64,000 nucleotides of DNA from Adhaeribacter terrigena (GTDB taxonomy: Bacteria; Bacteroidota; Bacteroidia; Cytophagales; Hymenobacteraceae): positions 265,139-329,138 of the forward strand of contig NZ_JAEHFX010000005.1 of NCBI RefSeq assembly GCF_016623615.1. The letters run 5' to 3'. Positions within the stretch are counted from its first letter, which is position 1, and every line of letters starts with the position of its first letter. This document shows, piece after piece, positions 43,375 to 51,169 of the stretch. The notes under the pieces were generated by a model that was not told the DNA's origin, searched no databases, and saw only the letters and a list, made by a program, of their open reading frames with translations. The position numbers and the translations under genes are program-made.

Positions 43375-44145
43375 ATGAAAAAGTATTTCCTTTTTTGTTG
43401 TTTCCTGTTTCTGGCTTTACTGAGTTTTGCGCAGGATGTAAGCGATATTCCGCCGCGCCCGAACCCGCCCAAACTGGTGAATGACCTGGCTAATATGCTC
43501 GATCCGCAGGAAGTGCAGATGCTGGAGCAGAAACTCGTAAGCTACAACGATTCTACTTCCACCCAGATTGCCATTGTAACCGTTACGTCTTTAGGGCCTT
43601 ATGAAATTGCGGATTTTGCTTACCGCATCGGCGAAACCTGGGGCATCGGCGGCAAAGGCAAGAATAACGGCATCCTGATACTGGTATCGAAAAACGAGCG
43701 GAAAGTCAATATTTCTACCGGTTATGGCCTGGAGCACGTGGTGCCCGATGCTTACGCCAAGCGCATTATTGAGCAGATCATAAAACCGGCTTTTGCCCGT
43801 GGCGATTTTTATCATGGCCTTAACAGCGCTTCGGACCAGATCATTTTGCTGGCCAGCGGCGAATACAAAGCCGAACCGAAAGAATACGGAAACGGCGGCA
43901 GTTCCCCCTTGCTTTTCTGGGTGATCATTGCTATTCTGGTAATTTTCATTCTCTCCCGCATGTTTGGCGGCGGAAAAGGCGGCGGGCGTCGCGGAGGCGG
44001 CATGCGTACCCTCATGAATCCGTACGGCGGCTTTGGTACCTTCGGTGATTTCTCTTCCGGACGCGGTCCGTTTGGCGGAGGTGGCGGTTTTGGCGGCTTC
44101 GGCGGTGGCAGCTTCGGCGGCGGCGGTGCCAGCGGCGACTGGTAA
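43375..44145 (+). CDS. TPM-domain membrane protein with Gly-rich tail (YgcG type)
   Basis: 256 residues. Signal peptide about 1-20 (cut near LLSFAQ), exported TPM domain (about 30-155, LVNDLANMLDPQEVQMLEQKL, then NGILILVSKNERKVNISTGYGLE and YHGLN). A transmembrane helix follows (about 180-198, LLFWVIIAILVIFILSRMF), then a basic and Gly-rich tail rich in GGGGFGGFGGGSFGGGG. This is the YgcG arrangement commonly encoded next to LemA. Probably inner-membrane anchored with the TPM domain outside the cytoplasm. Confidence 0.92.
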   Translation: MKKYFLFCCFLFLALLSFAQDVSDIPPRPNPPKLVNDLANMLDPQEVQMLEQKLVSYNDSTSTQIAIVTVTSLGPYEIADFAYRIGETWGIGGKGKNNGILILVSKNERKVNISTGYGLEHVVPDAYAKRIIEQIIKPAFARGDFYHGLNSASDQIILLASGEYKAEPKEYGNGGSSPLLFWVIIAILVIFILSRMFGGGKGGGRRGGGMRTLMNPYGGFGTFGDFSSGRGPFGGGGGFGGFGGGSFGGGGASGDW

Positions 44146-44174
44146 GATTCTGGGTTGAAACTATTGCTATGCAG

Positions 44175-44207
44175 AAGCACCGGGAAGATTTTTCCGGTGC
44201 TTTTTTT
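44175..44207 (+). terminator. Terminator of the LemA-TPM cluster
   Basis: AAGCACCGG/CCGGTGCTT hairpin followed by a T-run. Confidence 0.85.
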
Positions 44208-44364
44208 ATGCCAACTGCCTTAAATTTTGAGTTGCGGAAGGGCTGATGGCAAAACTTCAGGAAAAGGAAATGGTTTTATTGGTTCCGGAGGGTTTGCGGT
44301 GAAAATATAAATGAAGCGCCGGCTGGAAAAAGAAATGCATTCAAAACTTAAAAGATCCTTTTCT

Positions 44365-44991
44365 ATGAAAAAGCTTTTTTTACCAATCACAGGGCTGCTT
44401 TTTTCCGGCGCAGTATTGCTGAATTCCTGTAATAATGCAGGTAACCAGGCAGAAACAGATGACAACAATGCTTCCGTTCAATTAGCAGATTCCGGCGAAA
44501 AAACGCTGAGTGCCGAAGAATTGGTTACAAAAGGTGAACACCTGGTAACGGTTGGTGTCTGCGACGATTGCCATTCGCCAAAAAAATACAAAAACGGCAT
44601 GCCCGAACCCGACAAAGACAAGCGTTTATCCGGCCACCCGGCCAACCTGAAACTGCCGGCTTACGATGCCAAAACGGTAAAGAACGGCTGGGTACTAGGC
44701 AACGAACATTTTACCGCCTGGGTGGGCCCCTGGGGCACTTCTTTTTCCGCGAATCTTACGCCCGATGCCACCACCGGCATTGGCAACTGGACCGAAGAAC
44801 AATTTTTCCTGGCTATGCGCGAAGGGAAGTACCATGGCCTGAAAGATGGGCGTATGATCCTGCCGCCTATGCCCTGGCCAAATTTTAAACACTTCACCGA
44901 CGAAGAGCTTAAAGCAATTTTTACGTACCTGAAATCTGTTCCGGCCGTGAAAAATGCCGTGCCGGCCCCAATTCCGCCAAAAGGGGCCTGA
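44365..44991 (+). CDS. Cytochrome c-type lipoprotein
   Basis: About 208 residues from the ATG that gives a lipoprotein signal (LFSGAVLLNSC). One heme-binding CxxCH motif (VCDDCHSPKKYKNG, about residue 70) and a distal Met candidate in MILPPMPWPNF, followed by DEELKAIFTYLKSVP, the usual last helix of class I cytochromes. It is probably a lipid-anchored electron carrier or the cytochrome subunit of a dehydrogenase. No oxidase or dehydrogenase gene is adjacent. A longer in-frame start at 44311 would bury the signal and is rejected. Confidence 0.9.
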   Translation: MKKLFLPITGLLFSGAVLLNSCNNAGNQAETDDNNASVQLADSGEKTLSAEELVTKGEHLVTVGVCDDCHSPKKYKNGMPEPDKDKRLSGHPANLKLPAYDAKTVKNGWVLGNEHFTAWVGPWGTSFSANLTPDATTGIGNWTEEQFFLAMREGKYHGLKDGRMILPPMPWPNFKHFTDEELKAIFTYLKSVPAVKNAVPAPIPPKGA

Positions 44992-45020
44992 GTTTTTAAG
45001 GCTGAAAGGATAGCGTTTTT
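44991..45020 (-). repeat. ACGCTATGG-family element (reverse)
   Basis: AGTTTTTAAGGC, then TGAAAGGATAGCGTTTTT. Its first base is the last base of the cytochrome stop codon. Confidence 0.8.
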
Positions 45021-45285
45021 AGATGCTGGCTGGCTGCTGTATTTGTTCTACTTGTGCTTACCTTCTAAAAATGCCTGTTCACCCGAATGCTTTTTTTTGT
45101 GAATAACATTTTATTGCCGGTGGAAACATTTGCTTTATCTTGCGTTATCTTTTGTTTTATCGTGTAGGCAGCAAAACGGTTCTGCATCAAAGCAGCCGAT
45201 CAGGAGGGTATTTCCGGTAACCTTGAAACAAAGAGAAATTTCGATTGTAGCAGGTACAAACATGCCTGCTCTTTATTTTGAGCAA

Positions 45286-46746
45286 ATGAAACGCATCTTA
45301 TTTTTAGTTGCCGCAGCTTTGAGTTTTTCGGCAAATGCGCAGACCCAATTCCCGGAGAAATTAAGTATTGGTTTGCAAGCCGGCCGTACTACTGCCAGGG
45401 GCCTTCAGGTTGAAGGCCAACAACCCAATACTTTAGAACCGATCCGCACCCACGATCTTTCTAAAGGAGTTTTCCTGCAATACGAGCTGACTGAGAATTT
45501 TTATGCGAGAAGTTCATTTAAAAAAGCAGCGCTTAGTTTAGAGCATAATTACCAGCCCTCTTTTTATGAAGGATATACTTACGGAATCGGGCCCGATAAC
45601 AAACAATTGGAACTGAGTGCTGGCTACCGGAAAAAAATTTACAAAGGACTGCGTTTTACCAGTAGTTTAGGAGCAACTTTTATTGATTTTGAAAGATGGA
45701 ACTTGCCTGTTCAGAAAGCAAGCAAAGCCGGCCCCTACGATGTAACGGTAAGCGTAGATCAGGTAAAAGAAAGGTCAGTTTTACTGAATGGCGCTATTGG
45801 GTTAGAATATAAAACCAGGCGCGATAATGCCTTTTTATTGGAGCTTGCTTATTATAAAGGATTTAGTACGCTCTGGCAGTTCGATTTCCAGATGGACGCG
45901 GAAATAGACGAGGCTCCATACCAGATACATTACGAATCTTCTTTAAAAACCAAAGGCGATTACCTGGAACTCCGGCTTGGTTACCGCATGCCGCTGCAGA
46001 AATTTGTAAACCTGTATTCGGCCATAAAAAATCCCAAGCCTAAGCCTGATCCTGAGCCGGATTATATGCAGCAAAGCCGGTTTAATGGTAAGTATTGGGG
46101 ACTGGAAATTGGCGGGCAAAATTTTTACTCTAATCAGGTGCAGGAATTTCCGGATCATACCCTTAGAATGAAACCTTCTCACGTAACGCCCTCTTTAACA
46201 TATTTCCAGGGCTATCAATTTAAGAACCGACTGATGCTGGAAGGAGGTTTGCGTTTAGGAGCCAGCAGCGTTTCTGTAGATGCCATAGAAACTTTAGGTT
46301 TAGGTTCCAGCTGGTCTTTACTAATGCTTACTGCCCCGGTTTCGGTAAAATATGCGTTGCCACTGCTAAAAGATAAAATTCACCTGGTACCGGAAACCGG
46401 CTTTTGGATGAGTTATATCCATAAGGTGGCCGAAACAGATTATTATGGTTCTCCTAATACAAGCGGCCCTTATAGTAATATTATATCGCATTTAAAAGGC
46501 CTCGGTCAGGATTATAATATTGGCTATCATGGGGGTTTAAGTCTTCTCGGAAGAGTCGGCAAACATTCCGAGCTTGGAATTGGCTACCGTTTTTCGGATA
46601 ATTTCAGTAACAAGCCTTTTGCTTTACATGAAATCGCTTACGATTATAACGGTGTTCCGCAACCAACCATCGTTTCAACGGCTAGACTGCAAAACGCTGC
46701 TGTTACCATTTCCTACCGGAAGTTTTTCAGAAAAAATAACCTATAG
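45286..46746 (+). CDS. Outer-membrane beta-barrel-like protein of unknown function
   Basis: 486 residues from the ATG giving a clean Sec signal peptide (MKRILFLVAAALSF, cut near ANAQ). The mature protein has alternating amphipathic strands ending in ISYRKFFRK, and appears to have two halves: about 1-250, then a Pro/Lys-rich linker (NPKPKPDPEPDY), then a second strand-rich half beginning YWGLEIGGQNFYS. I recognise no specific family. The frame extends upstream to 45130, but that part overlaps the promoter region. Confidence 0.75.
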   Translation: MKRILFLVAAALSFSANAQTQFPEKLSIGLQAGRTTARGLQVEGQQPNTLEPIRTHDLSKGVFLQYELTENFYARSSFKKAALSLEHNYQPSFYEGYTYGIGPDNKQLELSAGYRKKIYKGLRFTSSLGATFIDFERWNLPVQKASKAGPYDVTVSVDQVKERSVLLNGAIGLEYKTRRDNAFLLELAYYKGFSTLWQFDFQMDAEIDEAPYQIHYESSLKTKGDYLELRLGYRMPLQKFVNLYSAIKNPKPKPDPEPDYMQQSRFNGKYWGLEIGGQNFYSNQVQEFPDHTLRMKPSHVTPSLTYFQGYQFKNRLMLEGGLRLGASSVSVDAIETLGLGSSWSLLMLTAPVSVKYALPLLKDKIHLVPETGFWMSYIHKVAETDYYGSPNTSGPYSNIISHLKGLGQDYNIGYHGGLSLLGRVGKHSELGIGYRFSDNFSNKPFALHEIAYDYNGVPQPTIVSTARLQNAAVTISYRKFFRKNNL

Positions 46747-46788
46747 AAACAAGGCATTGCCTTCGCTACGTTGCCAACCACGCACCCG

Positions 46789-46817
46789 ACTTTTTCACCC
46801 CAAAACCCTACCGTTTT
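46789..46817 (-). repeat. ACGCTATGG-family element (reverse, GGTAGGG subtype)
   Basis: ACTTTTTCACCCC, then AAAACCCTACCGTTTT, 56 nt upstream of the polA start. Confidence 0.85.
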
Positions 46818-46861
46818 CCAACCAATTTCTAATTCGTAATTTCTAATTTTTAATTATTCGT

Positions 46862-46869
46862 TACCTTTG
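46862..46869 (+). promoter_or_regulatory. Putative -7 box of polA
   Basis: TACCTTTG ends 3 nt before the polA ATG, predicting a leaderless mRNA. Confidence 0.6.
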
Positions 46870-46872
46870 GAA

Positions 46873-49710
46873 ATGGCACGTAAAAAACTCTTCCTGCTCG
46901 ATGCAATGGCCCTTATTTTCCGGGCACACTTTGCGTTCAGCAAAAATCCGCGCATCAATTCCAAAGGCATGAACACGGGCGCCGCGCTCGGTTTTACCAA
47001 TACGTTGGTAGATGTTCTGAACCGCGAAAAACCCGATCATATTGCCGTTTGCTTCGATGGCCCGGAAAAGACTTTCCGGCACGAAAGTTTTACCGAATAC
47101 AAAGCTAACCGCCAGGCTATGCCCGAAGATATTGGCGTTGCTATTCCGTACGTGAAAAAGATTGTGGAAGCGTTCAATATTCCCATGATCATTCTGCCGG
47201 GTTACGAAGCCGACGACCTCATTGGAACGCTGAGCTGCAAGGCTGAAAAAGCCGGCTACGATGTGTACATGATGACGCCCGATAAGGATTATTACCAGCT
47301 CGTTACCGAACACGTTTTTGTTTACAAACCCGCGTTTTTAGGCAATGCCATCGATATTATTGATGTGCCGAAAGTGCTGGAAAAATGGGAGATCTCGAAC
47401 GTAAAGCAGGTTATCGATATTCTGGGTTTACAGGGCGATGCGGTGGATAATATTCCCGGCATTCCAGGCATTGGCGAGAAGACCGCGAAGACCTTAATTC
47501 AGAAATACGGCTCGGTAGAAAACCTGATTGCCAATGCACACGAGCTGAAAGGCAAGCAGCAGGAAAACGTGATTAAATACGCGGAACAGGGCTTAATGTC
47601 AAAGGAACTGGCCACGATCCATTTAACCGTTCCGGTAGATTTCGACGAAGAAAAATTTGAATACAACGGCCCCGACGAAGAGAAACTGAAAGCGCTTTTC
47701 GATGAACTGGAATTCCGGACCTTAGCCCAACGCATCTTCGGAAACGCTACGGTTGCTACGCCAAAAGCTCCCAAAGCGGCACCGGCAAAACTGGTGAAAG
47801 GCCAGAAATCGGACCAGCAAATGTCCATTTTCGATTCGCCGGAAACGGCTGAAATGGAAGTTGGAGAAGATGGAGAAACAGCCCCAACTTTCCGCCGCGA
47901 CATTACCAATTCCCCCCACGATTACCATTTGATCAACACCCCGGAATTACGAAAAAGCCTGATCAATTATTTGAAGCAGCAAACCGAAATTTCCTGGGAT
48001 ACCGAAACCGACAGCATCGATCCGATCACGGCGCGGCTGGTGGGCATGTCGTTCAGTTATATTCCCAACGAAGCGTATTACGTAGCCATTCCGGAGGACG
48101 AAAAAGAAGCGCAAAAAGTAGTAAATGAATTCCGTGAAATTCTGGAAAGCGAAACGATCTTAAAGATCGGGCAGAATATTAAATACGATATCCTGGTGCT
48201 GAAACGGTACGGAATTTCGGTGAAAAAGCCCATTTTCGACACCATGATCGCGCATTATTTGCTCGAGCCGGACATGCGCCACAACATGGACCTGCTTTCG
48301 GAAACCTACCTGAACTACACACCCATTTCCATTACGGAGCTGATCGGGAAAAAAGGGAAAAAGCAGATCACCATGGCAGAATTAACGCCGGAAGAGATTT
48401 CGGATTATGCTTGCGAAGATGCCGATGTAACCTTAAAGCTGAAGCATTATTTCGAGCCGCTGCTGGTGAAAAATAACCTCAAAAAGCTTTTCGACGAAGT
48501 GGAAATGCCTTTGATAACGGTACTCGCCGAAGTCGAAAAAGAGGGTATCGCCATCGATTCCAAAGCCATGGCCGAAAGCTCGAAAGAACTGCAAGGCTAC
48601 ATTGCCGAAATTGAAAAACGCATTTACGACATCGCCGGCCAGGAATTCAACATCGGTTCTCCCAAGCAGTTAGGCGAAATTCTGTTTGATAAACTGGGTT
48701 TGGGCGGCGCGAAACTGAAGAAAACCAAAACCGGGCAGGCGGCCACCGGCGAAGAAGTGCTTTCCAAGCTGGCAGCCGAACACGAAATCGCGCAGCTGAT
48801 CCTGGATTACCGGCAACTTTCCAAACTGAAAAGCACGTACATCGATGCGCTGCCGCAACTGGTTTGCAAATTGGATGGCCGCGTGCATACGTCTTTCAAC
48901 CAGGCGGTGGCTGCTACCGGGCGCTTAAGTTCCACCAACCCGAACCTGCAGAACATTCCGATCCGGACCGATAAAGGCAAAGAGATCAGAAAAGCCTTTG
49001 TGCCGCGCGATAAAAACCACGTGCTGCTTTCCGCGGATTATTCCCAAATCGAACTTCGGATCATTGCCCATTTCTCCGGCGATGCTACCATGAAAGAAGC
49101 GTTCCGGACCGGTATGGATATTCACACCAGTACGGCCGCCAAAGTGTACCACGTGAAACCTTCGGAAGTTGATCCGGAAATGCGCCGCAAAGCCAAAACC
49201 ATCAACTTCGGCATCATTTACGGTATCTCGGCTTTCGGTCTGGCCGAACGCCTGAAAATCCCGCGCCGCGAAGCTGCCGATATCATTGAAGCCTATTTCC
49301 AGGAATTTCCTGCCATTAAAGAATACATGGATGAAGTGATAAACCAGGCCCGCGAACAGGAATACGTAGAAACCGTTCTAGGCCGCCGCCGGTATTTGCG
49401 CGACATCAATTCCCGGAACCAAACCGTGCGCGGGTACGCCGAACGCAACGCCATCAATGCTCCGATTCAGGGCACGGCCGCCGACATTATTAAAATTGCC
49501 ATGATCAACATCCAGGACTGGCTCGACAAAGAAAAGCTGCAAACCCGCATGATTTTGCAGGTACACGATGAATTGGTATTTGATGTGCCGTTGCCGGAAG
49601 TGGAACTTGTAGCCCCCAAAGTGGAAGAACTGATGCGCAACGCCTTGCCGCTGAGCGTACCCATGGAAATCGGCATCGGTACCGGTTCTAACTGGCTCGA
49701 AGCGCATTAA
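46873..49710 (+). CDS. polA: DNA polymerase I
   Basis: 945 residues from the ATG giving MARKKLFLLDAMALIFRAHF; the TTG two codons upstream lies inside the promoter box. The 5'-nuclease domain (about 1-290) has GYEADDLIGTL and the helix-hairpin-helix GIPGIGEKTA. The 3'-5' exonuclease domain keeps its metal ligands (WDTETDS, NIKYDILV, YACEDAD), so proofreading is probably intact. The polymerase domain has DYSQIELRI, KTINFGIIYGIS and the palm VHDELVFD. Replication gap filling and repair. The TAA stop overlaps a dispersed element followed by a terminator. Confidence 0.97.
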   Translation: MARKKLFLLDAMALIFRAHFAFSKNPRINSKGMNTGAALGFTNTLVDVLNREKPDHIAVCFDGPEKTFRHESFTEYKANRQAMPEDIGVAIPYVKKIVEAFNIPMIILPGYEADDLIGTLSCKAEKAGYDVYMMTPDKDYYQLVTEHVFVYKPAFLGNAIDIIDVPKVLEKWEISNVKQVIDILGLQGDAVDNIPGIPGIGEKTAKTLIQKYGSVENLIANAHELKGKQQENVIKYAEQGLMSKELATIHLTVPVDFDEEKFEYNGPDEEKLKALFDELEFRTLAQRIFGNATVATPKAPKAAPAKLVKGQKSDQQMSIFDSPETAEMEVGEDGETAPTFRRDITNSPHDYHLINTPELRKSLINYLKQQTEISWDTETDSIDPITARLVGMSFSYIPNEAYYVAIPEDEKEAQKVVNEFREILESETILKIGQNIKYDILVLKRYGISVKKPIFDTMIAHYLLEPDMRHNMDLLSETYLNYTPISITELIGKKGKKQITMAELTPEEISDYACEDADVTLKLKHYFEPLLVKNNLKKLFDEVEMPLITVLAEVEKEGIAIDSKAMAESSKELQGYIAEIEKRIYDIAGQEFNIGSPKQLGEILFDKLGLGGAKLKKTKTGQAATGEEVLSKLAAEHEIAQLILDYRQLSKLKSTYIDALPQLVCKLDGRVHTSFNQAVAATGRLSSTNPNLQNIPIRTDKGKEIRKAFVPRDKNHVLLSADYSQIELRIIAHFSGDATMKEAFRTGMDIHTSTAAKVYHVKPSEVDPEMRRKAKTINFGIIYGISAFGLAERLKIPRREAADIIEAYFQEFPAIKEYMDEVINQAREQEYVETVLGRRRYLRDINSRNQTVRGYAERNAINAPIQGTAADIIKIAMINIQDWLDKEKLQTRMILQVHDELVFDVPLPEVELVAPKVEELMRNALPLSVPMEIGIGTGSNWLEAH

Positions 49711-49738
49711 AAACGCTATGGTTTTGAGCCTAAAAAGT
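49709..49738 (+). repeat. ACGCTATGG-family element (forward, near consensus)
   Basis: AAAAACGCTATGGTTTT, then GAGCCT and AAAAAGT, starting inside the polA stop codon. Confidence 0.9.
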
Positions 49739-49747
49739 CAGTAAACA

Positions 49748-49777
49748 AAAAAGCGAAGGCCTAGACCTTCGCTTTTT
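49748..49777 (+). terminator. polA terminator
   Basis: AAAAAGCGAAGG/CCTTCGCTTTTT hairpin, 12-bp perfect stem. Confidence 0.92.
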
Positions 49778-49901
49778 AATTCACTGGTATTGCAAAAAAA
49801 CAGGGTTTCAATTAAAGCGATTCAGAAATGGTTCGTTCTTCAATGGTGCCAATAAAACGGGGTATCGTTATTCTTTTTCCGCATTCATTTCTGGCCGCTA
49901 A

Positions 49902-50012
49902 TTAATTCCAAACGCCTTGCGTTTGGTTTTGCGTTCTGCTTTCGTTGTCATGAACACAACCCGAAAGCGTGAGGCACGCGATGCCCGCTAAAGTAAATAT
50001 TAGGTTTTTCAT
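49902..50012 (-). CDS. Candidate 36-residue lipoprotein
   Basis: Short frame starting MKNLIFTLAGIACLTLSGC: a basic start, a hydrophobic stretch and a lipobox LSGC with Cys at 19. The 17-residue mature part is polar (VHDNESRTQNQTQGVWN). This is the shape of entericidin-like micro-lipoproteins, but there is no sequence similarity that I recognise. It lies alone in the gap between polA and the lipocalin-like gene, with neither a clear promoter nor a terminator. It could be chance, but signal plus lipobox in so short a frame is suggestive. Confidence 0.5.
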   Translation of the reverse strand: MKNLIFTLAGIACLTLSGCVHDNESRTQNQTQGVWN

Positions 50013-50132
50013 AAGTTTGTTGGTTTAAGAGCTTGTACATAATTTATAGTAATAAATACGAAATCGCATTTGGCTATAGATCAAACCTGGCTCACTTTTT
50101 CCCGCCGTTCACTTCTTAAAATTCGGGTAAAT

Positions 50133-50162
50133 AGTTTTTGCCCTTTATTTGGTACCGTTTTT
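50133..50162 (-). repeat. Degenerate ACGCTATGG-family element (reverse)
   Basis: AGTTTTTGCCC, then TTTATTTGGTACCGTTTTT. Confidence 0.45.
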
Positions 50163-50249
50163 GGCCGATAAACAGAAAAGCGAAGGCCAGTCTTCTGCTT
50201 TTTGAACCGCAACGAACCGCAGTACCAGCTAAAAGCCGCATAATTGTAC

Positions 50250-50729
50250 TTAATGTTTCCAGGTGGAAGTAAACGTATAGGTCGCGCCGCTGCTATCTGT
50301 AACCTCCTGGCTAAGCCTTAAAGAATTGGCAGATATTTCCTCTATTTTGTAGGTTATGGAAGAAGAAGCACCGGTGGCTGTCGTGGTCAGTTCCGTGTCG
50401 TTGTTTCCCAAACTCCAGGTTCCGGTGCCATAAACCTGCGGGGAGGCCGGGTTGCATTTGGTAGCGCCTTCTTCTTCCGAATACGTTTTATCGGTTTTGT
50501 AAATTGTAATATCGTCCAGGTTGCAGGGTTTAATAAATTGCGTAAGATCGGTTTCAGGGGTACCATCGCCATTAAAATCGCGGGCTGGATTTACGGTAGA
50601 CGACGAAATCTGCCAGGCTCCTGAAGTCAGCAACTGCGTTCTGTTTAGGTTTGCCTCTTCATCTTCATCATCGCAGGCCGCAAAAAGAAATACACAGGCA
50701 ACTGTCAGCAAACGGAAAGTGTTTTTCAT
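50250..50729 (-). CDS. Lipocalin-like lipoprotein
   Basis: 159 residues from the ATG giving MKNTFRLLTVACVF with lipobox FAAC (Cys about 19), followed by an acidic DDEDEE linker. The mature domain begins LLTSGAWQISSSTVNP and shows the strand pattern of the small Bacteroidota lipocalin-like family (W-x-I/L at the start, YGTGTWSLGNNDTEL in the middle, YTFTSTWKH at the end). Outer-membrane or periplasmic lipid-anchored binding protein; ligand unknown. Upstream lies the densest cluster of dispersed elements. Confidence 0.78.
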   Translation of the reverse strand: MKNTFRLLTVACVFLFAACDDEDEEANLNRTQLLTSGAWQISSSTVNPARDFNGDGTPETDLTQFIKPCNLDDITIYKTDKTYSEEEGATKCNPASPQVYGTGTWSLGNNDTELTTTATGASSSITYKIEEISANSLRLSQEVTDSSGATYTFTSTWKH

Positions 50730-50883
50730 AATATTTTTTAAGAAACCGGTTGAAAATGCATTCACAACGAATGTTCTTGATTAAGAACAAGGTTGCTAAA
50801 AGAATGTTTGTTCGCTGTTTTGCGCGGAGTTAAGCAGTACAGTTGGCTTGCTTTTTAACGTTCCCGCTAATTTTTACTAATAG

Positions 50884-51108
50884 AAAACGCTATGGAATCA
50901 GGCCTTAAAAGTCAGAAAACGCTATGTTTTTCATCTTGAAAACTGCATAGTTCAAAACGCTATGGTTTTCCGCCTGAAAAGTAGAGATGGCCTACCGGAG
51001 CGTTTCTGTACGAACGGCACATTTGCCATCAATTCAACTGAAAAACCCTATACTTTTCACCTTGAAAACAGCCCGGTTCAAAACGCTATGGTTTCAGCTT
51101 GAAAAAGT
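50884..51108 (+). repeat. Cluster of five ACGCTATGG-family elements
   Basis: Forward copies at 50884-50912, 50916-50943, 50954-50982, 51041-51069 (diverged: AAAAACCCTATACTTTT) and 51080-51108. Spacings from start to start are 32, 38, 87 and 39 bp. All face the same way, toward the minus-strand lipocalin-like gene. Confidence 0.9.
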
Positions 51109-51118
51109 AGGGACATAA

Positions 51119-51148
51119 AAAAAGCCCCGGCAATTTGCCGGGGCTTTT
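51119..51148 (-). terminator. Terminator of the 1406-residue T9SS gene
   Basis: AAAAGCCCCGGCAA/TTGCCGGGGCTTTT palindrome. Confidence 0.92.
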
Positions 51149-51169
51149 CAATTTTAATTCAGAATCAGG

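Noticed and set aside
45130..45285. N-terminal extension of the outer-membrane protein at 45286
   Set aside because: This part contains promoter-like TATCTTTTG sequences, and a clean signal peptide starts only at 45286.
50884..51108. Element cluster as a CRISPR array
   Set aside because: Spacings are irregular, the repeats vary, single copies occur all over the window in both orientations, and no cas gene is present.
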